From NCBI GenBank assembly GCA_964490705.1, contig CAZBCG010000005.1:123865-187864 (forward strand): a stretch of 64,000 nucleotides of DNA, given 5' to 3'. This document shows, in pieces, positions 60,265-64,000 of the stretch. A program made the translations under genes and the position numbers. This DNA is from Fodinibius sp964490705 (GTDB taxonomy: Bacteria; Bacteroidota; Rhodothermia; Balneolales; Balneolaceae). Numbering within the stretch: position 1 is the stretch's first letter; the number at the start of each line of letters is the position of its first letter. A model generated the notes under the pieces. That model was given only the letters and a program-made list of their open reading frames with translations. It was not told the origin of the DNA and searched no databases.

Positions 60265-61260
60265 ATGGATATAACCTTCAAAGCACTTGTTGTCGAAGAA
60301 TCTGACGGAACCTTTAGGCGCTCAATTCAGGACTGTTCGGTCAATGATCTCCCCGCAAACGATGTATTGATCAAGGTTCACTATTCATCACTGAATTACA
60401 AAGATGCTCTTTCAGCAAGCGGCAACAAAGGCGTTACCAAAAAATATCCTCATATCCCCGGCATTGATGCTGCCGGTGTGGTTGCAGAAAGCAGCGATTC
60501 CCGATTCAAAAATGGTGATAAAGTTTTGGTAACCGGCTACGATTTAGGACAGAATACGTCCGGCGGATTCAGCCAATATATTCGCGTACCGGGGGACTGG
60601 ATTGTCCCATTACCCAAAGAGCTCAGCTTGCGTGAAAGTATGATGTTGGGCACTGCCGGATTTACCGCCGCTATTGGAGTCCACCACCTCCGCCAGAATA
60701 ATCTTTCTGCTGCCGACGGTCCCATACTGGTAACCGGTGCTACCGGCGGCGTGGGGTCCCTGGCCATCGCTATTCTTGCCAAACTGGGATATGAAGTTAC
60801 AGCGGCAACCGGCAAAATGGATCAGAAATCATTCTTAAAAGATCTGGGAGCTGCGAACGTAATCCATCGAGAGGAAGTGCAGGATGAATCGGGGCGACCA
60901 TTACTCAGCGGACGATGGGCCGGTGCTGTTGATACCGTGGGCGGTATCATGCTTGATACGGTACTTCGTCAAACCAAACACAACGGAACTGTTGCATGCT
61001 GTGGAAATATTTTGGGGCATGAACTTCATACGAACGTATATCCCTTTATTTTGCGCGGGGTACATTTGGCGGGCATGGACAGTGGAAATTGCCTGATGGA
61101 TCTTCGGAAAAAATTATGGCAACATTTAGCTACAGATTGGAAACCAAATAATCTGAAAAAATTGGCTAACGAATGTGGGCTGGATCAACTGGATGACGAA
61201 ATCGCAAAAATATTGGAAGGCAAACAGGTGGGACGCGTGCTCGTAAATCTACAGGATTAA
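60265..61260 (+). CDS. YhdH/AcuI-type acryloyl-CoA reductase family oxidoreductase
   Basis: Medium-chain dehydrogenase/reductase of 331 residues without catalytic zinc ligands. Seen: VHYSSLNYKDALSASGNKGV, YPHIPGIDAAGVV, GQNTSGGFSQYIRVPGDWIV, and the NADPH site VTGATGGVGSLAIAILAKLG. This matches the YhdH/YhfP group, whose member AcuI reduces acryloyl-CoA to propionyl-CoA; a general quinone-reductase-like role is possible. Upstream, tacttttg at 60171-60178 fits the Bacteroidota -7 pattern TAnnTTTG, a tentative promoter. Its stop overlaps the convergent response regulator stop by 4 bases. Confidence 0.87.
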   Translation: MDITFKALVVEESDGTFRRSIQDCSVNDLPANDVLIKVHYSSLNYKDALSASGNKGVTKKYPHIPGIDAAGVVAESSDSRFKNGDKVLVTGYDLGQNTSGGFSQYIRVPGDWIVPLPKELSLRESMMLGTAGFTAAIGVHHLRQNNLSAADGPILVTGATGGVGSLAIAILAKLGYEVTAATGKMDQKSFLKDLGAANVIHREEVQDESGRPLLSGRWAGAVDTVGGIMLDTVLRQTKHNGTVACCGNILGHELHTNVYPFILRGVHLAGMDSGNCLMDLRKKLWQHLATDWKPNNLKKLANECGLDQLDDEIAKILEGKQVGRVLVNLQD

Positions 61261-61688
61261 GCTGTTTTGTTTAACGTACGATCCTCAGAGTCTGACTGTT
61301 GAGACTCACTATTATAGTTAATGGCTGCATGCAACGGCTCTTCTAAATCTCCACTGGTAACGGGCTTTTCTAAGAATTCGGTAAACCCGGTTTTTTTTGC
61401 TCGCTCATAATGGTAACGGTCGGCGCTTCCCGAAAGGTAAATTACCGGCACGCTGGAATTTTCCCGGATTTTTTGCACGGCTTCCACCCCATCGATTTCT
61501 CCCTTCAAAGAGATATCCATAATAATAATATCGGGATTAAGCTCAGATGCCTTGTTTACTGCCTCCGATCCTTTCTCGACTTTTCCGACAACGCTATATC
61601 CTAGTTTCTTAACAAGGCGCTCTTCAACCATCGAAAGAAGCAGATCATCTTCGACGATAAGTACCCTTCCCTTTTCTTTTGTTCCCAT
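61257..61688 (-). CDS. Single-domain response regulator
   Basis: Receiver-only protein of 143 residues. Acidic pocket VLIVEDDLLL, phosphoacceptor Asp in DIIIMDISLKGEIDG (an extended loop typical of the DISL(K)G(E)(I/M)DG type), switch Ser in VIYLSGSAD and Lys in FLEKPVT. It has no output domain; a 20-residue polar tail follows. These regulators often act with hybrid kinases or phosphorelays. No kinase is adjacent. Confidence 0.9.
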   Translation of the reverse strand: MGTKEKGRVLIVEDDLLLSMVEERLVKKLGYSVVGKVEKGSEAVNKASELNPDIIIMDISLKGEIDGVEAVQKIRENSSVPVIYLSGSADRYHYERAKKTGFTEFLEKPVTSGDLEEPLHAAINYNSESQQSDSEDRTLNKTA

Positions 61689-61864
61689 ATTACCACCTAA
61701 AGATGTTTTAATTGTTGTAAAAATTAGTTCACTAACATTAGAAACTTTTAATATAAAATAATTAAAAAATTTTAATGTTCAAAAATAAGTGTGGCTGGAA
61801 TGGGCGATAACTGCTCTTAATCCTTGCGATTAAGTATTTAAGATCCTTAATAGGTAGGAGTCAA

Positions 61865-62890
61865 CTAATCTGGATGAAAGGCTTCAAGACGGGGTTCTAC
61901 TTTGTAATCCTGATCTAAGATCCAGGGATTGTAGTCTTTTGTTTCGGCACGTTCCAGCACACTTTCATGAATTACGGGCGCATCAAACCGGTCTTCGGGC
62001 CAGTACCGTACCTCTTTGCGATACAATTTCTTCCACCATGTCCCGCGAGAATCATGCATTACTCCCCCGGGATCGGGATCAACCGATATTCTGCTTTTAT
62101 CATAGATCCGCAATCCATGTTCGATCGCTTTGCGGCACATCCAAATAAGCGAAAGGTCCGAAAGCTGATGCTCCTTATAGCCGCCGCCCACATCAGTGTG
62201 CATGCCGGGGAACCATAGCTGTTCCAGAGACTGATCCTCCTCGGTCTCCGCTTCCCAAAGTACGGGATGAAAGGTTTGGCGTTCGTCATCCACAGCCAGT
62301 GCGTGACAGGCATTTTCTACGCTCTTGCTGAGCTTAAAATCATGAAATCTATGTCTCCAGCAAGGTATCTTATTCAAAATTGCACTTATCTCTTTGATAG
62401 GAAAACCAAGCGCATCTACGGTATCAAAACATCCCAGAAACTTGACCCGCGCCCACATAGTATGATGCTTTTCGATAAACGCCCCGGCCCGGTTTTTCAG
62501 CTTGTCTTCATCCCAAGTGCGGTAGATTTTATAGGCCTGCCGAATCAAATCGGGACGCGATTTGGGCAGAATCCCGAAATAGTGGATAAAAGCTGAAAGG
62601 CTCCGGACCGTGGCCGCGCCGCGGCTGAATCCGATCAGATAAATTTGATCGCCTGACTCAAAATGTTCAAACAAGAACTCGTAGCAGTCTTTGATATTTT
62701 GGGAAATACCAAATCCTGTCACCTGCTTGATCAGCTTAAGTCCGCTGGTACCCAATCCGGGATCGTAATATACAATCTGCTCCTTCGTCCGGTCCTCAAT
62801 GATGTTGAAGATCTTATAGACATTGGAATTGTATCCCTCTCCGCCCTCCTGTCCCGTGCCGTCGGCAAGTATGACAATGTTTTTTGACAT
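61865..62890 (-). CDS. DUF2235 alpha/beta hydrolase (Tle1-like)
   Basis: Protein of 341 residues with the DUF2235 features NIVILADGTGQEGGEGYNSN at the start, YDPGLGTSG, the nucleophile elbow IYLIGFSRGAATVRSLSAFI (Ser in GFSRG), VKFLGCFDTVDALG, and LWFPGMHTDVGGGYKEHQLS carrying the catalytic Asp and His region. The family includes the type VI phospholipase effector Tle1, but no T6SS gene, PAAR or immunity lipoprotein is present here. It starts 8 bases after the ParE stop, with AGAGG overlapping that stop, so it is likely translated from the same mRNA. Confidence 0.85.
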   Translation of the reverse strand: MSKNIVILADGTGQEGGEGYNSNVYKIFNIIEDRTKEQIVYYDPGLGTSGLKLIKQVTGFGISQNIKDCYEFLFEHFESGDQIYLIGFSRGAATVRSLSAFIHYFGILPKSRPDLIRQAYKIYRTWDEDKLKNRAGAFIEKHHTMWARVKFLGCFDTVDALGFPIKEISAILNKIPCWRHRFHDFKLSKSVENACHALAVDDERQTFHPVLWEAETEEDQSLEQLWFPGMHTDVGGGYKEHQLSDLSLIWMCRKAIEHGLRIYDKSRISVDPDPGGVMHDSRGTWWKKLYRKEVRYWPEDRFDAPVIHESVLERAETKDYNPWILDQDYKVEPRLEAFHPD

Positions 62891-62898
62891 AACAACCT

Positions 62899-63201
62899 CT
62901 ATTGAGACTTAATCTCAGATTTGTCTTCATCTTGTTTCGCGTGACGAATAGTCAAAATGTCAATGTGATTCTGATTGATTTCATAGATGATCAAATAATT
63001 GGATTGTACAACAAGCTGACGAACCATTTCGTCGTTTAAGGCAGGAACTATCCGTCCTGATTGTGGATACTTTTTTAGATGCTGAACACGGTTTTCGAAT
63101 TCTTCAACCAATGCCAATGCAGCATCTACATTATCCTTCGAAATGTAGTCAACGATTTCATCAATTTTTCGTTGAGAAGTAGGAGACCAAACAATTCTCA
63201 T
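62899..63201 (-). CDS. ParE/RelE-family toxin
   Basis: Toxin-like protein of 100 residues of the ParE/RelE superfamily: MRIVWSPTSQRKIDEIVDYI, FENRVQHLKKYPQSGRIVPA, VRQLVVQSNYLIIYEI and a final IDILTIRHAKQD, which is the typical strand ending in RH. ParE members poison DNA gyrase and RelE members cut mRNA; the sequence fits ParE slightly better, but the mode cannot be settled. ATG follows the antitoxin stop with no gap (TAA-ATG). Confidence 0.9.
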   Translation of the reverse strand: MRIVWSPTSQRKIDEIVDYISKDNVDAALALVEEFENRVQHLKKYPQSGRIVPALNDEMVRQLVVQSNYLIIYEINQNHIDILTIRHAKQDEDKSEIKSQ

Positions 63202-63486
63202 TTATATCTTCTCCAGCCGATCTTTTAACGAGTTCATCACTTCTCCATGTTCAATTCCTTTTCCGTCTTCAATTTCTTGACGAGCTTGATTGATTTCTCG
63301 TAGTAATTCAATAGTATCAATCATTTGCTCATAATCACCGACATCAAGCAATACAGCTGAACTTTTCCCGTGCTGAGTAATAACAAGGGGACGATGTTCT
63401 GTTTTAATTTTTTCAATCATTGAAGCTGCATTGGCCCGAAATTCAGACAGCGGCTGAATATCTTTATCAAGCTGGACACGTTTCAT
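63202..63486 (-). CDS. Phd/YefM-family antitoxin
   Basis: Antitoxin of 94 residues. The N-terminal DNA-binding fold has IQPLSEFRANAASMIEKIKT and RPLVITQHGKSSAVLLDVGD, typical of Phd/YefM; the C-terminus (about 60-94) is acidic and helical for toxin binding. It is translationally coupled to the ParE-like gene. The 107-bp upstream spacer has two copies of agtac 7 bases apart (63523-63527, 63535-63539), a possible but unproven operator. Confidence 0.9.
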   Translation of the reverse strand: MKRVQLDKDIQPLSEFRANAASMIEKIKTEHRPLVITQHGKSSAVLLDVGDYEQMIDTIELLREINQARQEIEDGKGIEHGEVMNSLKDRLEKI

Positions 63487-63593
63487 AAAACTGTATGTTG
63501 TATTAATAAGAGACTTTTAAATAGTACAAAGAAAAGTACAGACTGACAACGAGCGAAATGCGAAAGGTTTACTCTAACGTTGTACCATTCTGA

Positions 63594-64000
63594 TTATCCG
63601 GATCGAAAAATCAGGCCCCAGTTCCCGTTCTTTTTCCAAGCCTTGCCCACATAGGTGCCATATACTGTCACTTCCTCCCATTCATCTGGTGTAATACTGA
63701 TGGGTTCGTAAGACGGATTTTCGGGCTGCAGGGTAATTCCATTGGATCGTTTGCGAATGGTTTTCAAGGTCGTCTCCCCGCGATATCGAATTGCGCCGAT
63801 CTCCCCGTCTTTAGGCTCACGGGGATCAATGATGATATAGTCGCCGTCGCGGATATCGGCATCGATCATGCTGTCTCCGTCAACGATGAGCGCAAAATAG
63901 TGATCGGACTTTTCGGGATGGATCTCCACCGGCAGGTGACCAAGGTTTTCACTGATCGCCTGGTGCATGGCCCCGGCGGCAATGCGTCCCTTGATCGGAA
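63594..64000 (-). CDS. lexA: LexA-type SOS repressor, C-terminal part (5' end outside window)
   Basis: The reading frame continues past the right edge. Visible sequence begins PIKGRIAAGAMHQAISENLG, where AAG is the Ala-Gly self-cleavage site, so the ATG at 63968 is internal and not the start. The S24 serine-lysine dyad is Ser in LIVDGDSMIDADIRDGDYII and Lys in GETTLKTIRKR. LexA represses SOS genes and cuts itself when RecA filaments form. The N-terminal winged helix is not seen, so a related S24 phage-type repressor is possible. It lies 107 bp upstream of the toxin-antitoxin pair on the same strand. Confidence 0.87.
   Translation of the reverse strand, partial: PIKGRIAAGAMHQAISENLGHLPVEIHPEKSDHYFALIVDGDSMIDADIRDGDYIIIDPREPKDGEIGAIRYRGETTLKTIRKRSNGITLQPENPSYEPISITPDEWEEVTVYGTYVGKAWKKNGNWGLIFRSG

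Noticed and set aside
61865..62890. Type VI secretion effector locus
   Set aside because: The DUF2235 protein resembles Tle1 but no VgrG, PAAR, Hcp, sheath or immunity gene is present in the window.
63594..63968. A complete short S24 protein starting at the ATG at 63968
   Set aside because: The frame stays open to the window edge and the upstream residues carry the LexA cleavage site, so the gene is merely cut by the window.

Overview
This is a gene-dense stretch of a Gram-negative chromosome of moderate GC. The gene content points to the FCB group, most likely Balneolota/Rhodothermota or a close relative of Bacteroidota. The evidence is a PorX-type response regulator with a PglZ domain, a secreted metalloprotease ending in a type IX secretion (T9SS) sorting domain, an LptD-like outer-membrane protein, a DUF3822-rsmD-coaD cluster, a histidine kinase with an HQLGTP H-box, and several genes whose only usable start is TTG. 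The lineage is inferred, since there is no rRNA. I see no prophage, insertion sequence or CRISPR array.

Layout. 1-6.1 kb: SLC13 permease (cut by the left edge), SulP transporter, SixA phosphatase, MATE exporter and MgtC-like protein. 6.1-12.3 kb: TPMT, a membrane-anchored pseudopilin-like protein, DUF3822, rsmD, coaD, an aspartate aminotransferase, a zinc-ribbon protein that has lost its cysteines, a GbsR/MarR regulator and a YraN nuclease-like protein. 12.5-16.7 kb (minus): acyltransferase, bile-acid-symporter-family transporter and a secreted PLD-PLD-SNase-HhH protein. 16.8-30.5 kb (envelope and biosynthesis): FtsB/DivIC, LptD, ribE, ribD, PpiD-like chaperone, mlaDFE, a small K+ channel-like protein overlapping aroC, TPR, LysM/RlpA and CPBP proteins. 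30.7-36.2 kb: ECF sigma factor, histidine kinase, clpX-clpP-tig and tRNA-Leu(TAG). 36.4-43 kb: cutA, APS-type cysH, enoyl-CoA hydratase family protein, DegP-like lipoprotein protease, NrnA, thiamine pyrophosphokinase and a sodium:solute symporter. 43-46 kb (minus): HhH protein, porX, tsaE and a small beta-barrel-like protein in one run. 46-51.7 kb: alpha/beta hydrolase, two small membrane proteins, a second ECF sigma factor, trhO and the T9SS metalloprotease. 51.8-60.1 kb (minus): fumarylacetoacetase with an unknown companion, hemW, gamma-carbonic anhydrase, DsbA-like protein, M28 lipoprotein peptidase and DUF2339 protein. 60.2-64 kb: acryloyl-CoA-reductase-like enzyme, receiver-only response regulator, DUF2235 hydrolase, ParE/Phd toxin-antitoxin pair and a LexA cut by the right edge.

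Themes. Much of the window serves the envelope: LPS insertion, Mla lipid trafficking, periplasmic folding and proteolysis, and T9SS export. PorX, a T9SS cargo, a PorY-like kinase candidate and two ECF sigma factors raise the possibility of a PorXY-type circuit. The least explained items are the secreted PLD fusion whose nuclease domain has lost its catalytic residues, the pseudopilin-like/DUF3822 pair, the channel with an unusual filter and a remnant RCK, the fumarylacetoacetase companion, and the lexA-phd-parE-DUF2235 run. Intergenic spacers hold several dispersed palindromic repeat families, two copies of which share MITE-like terminal inverted repeats.
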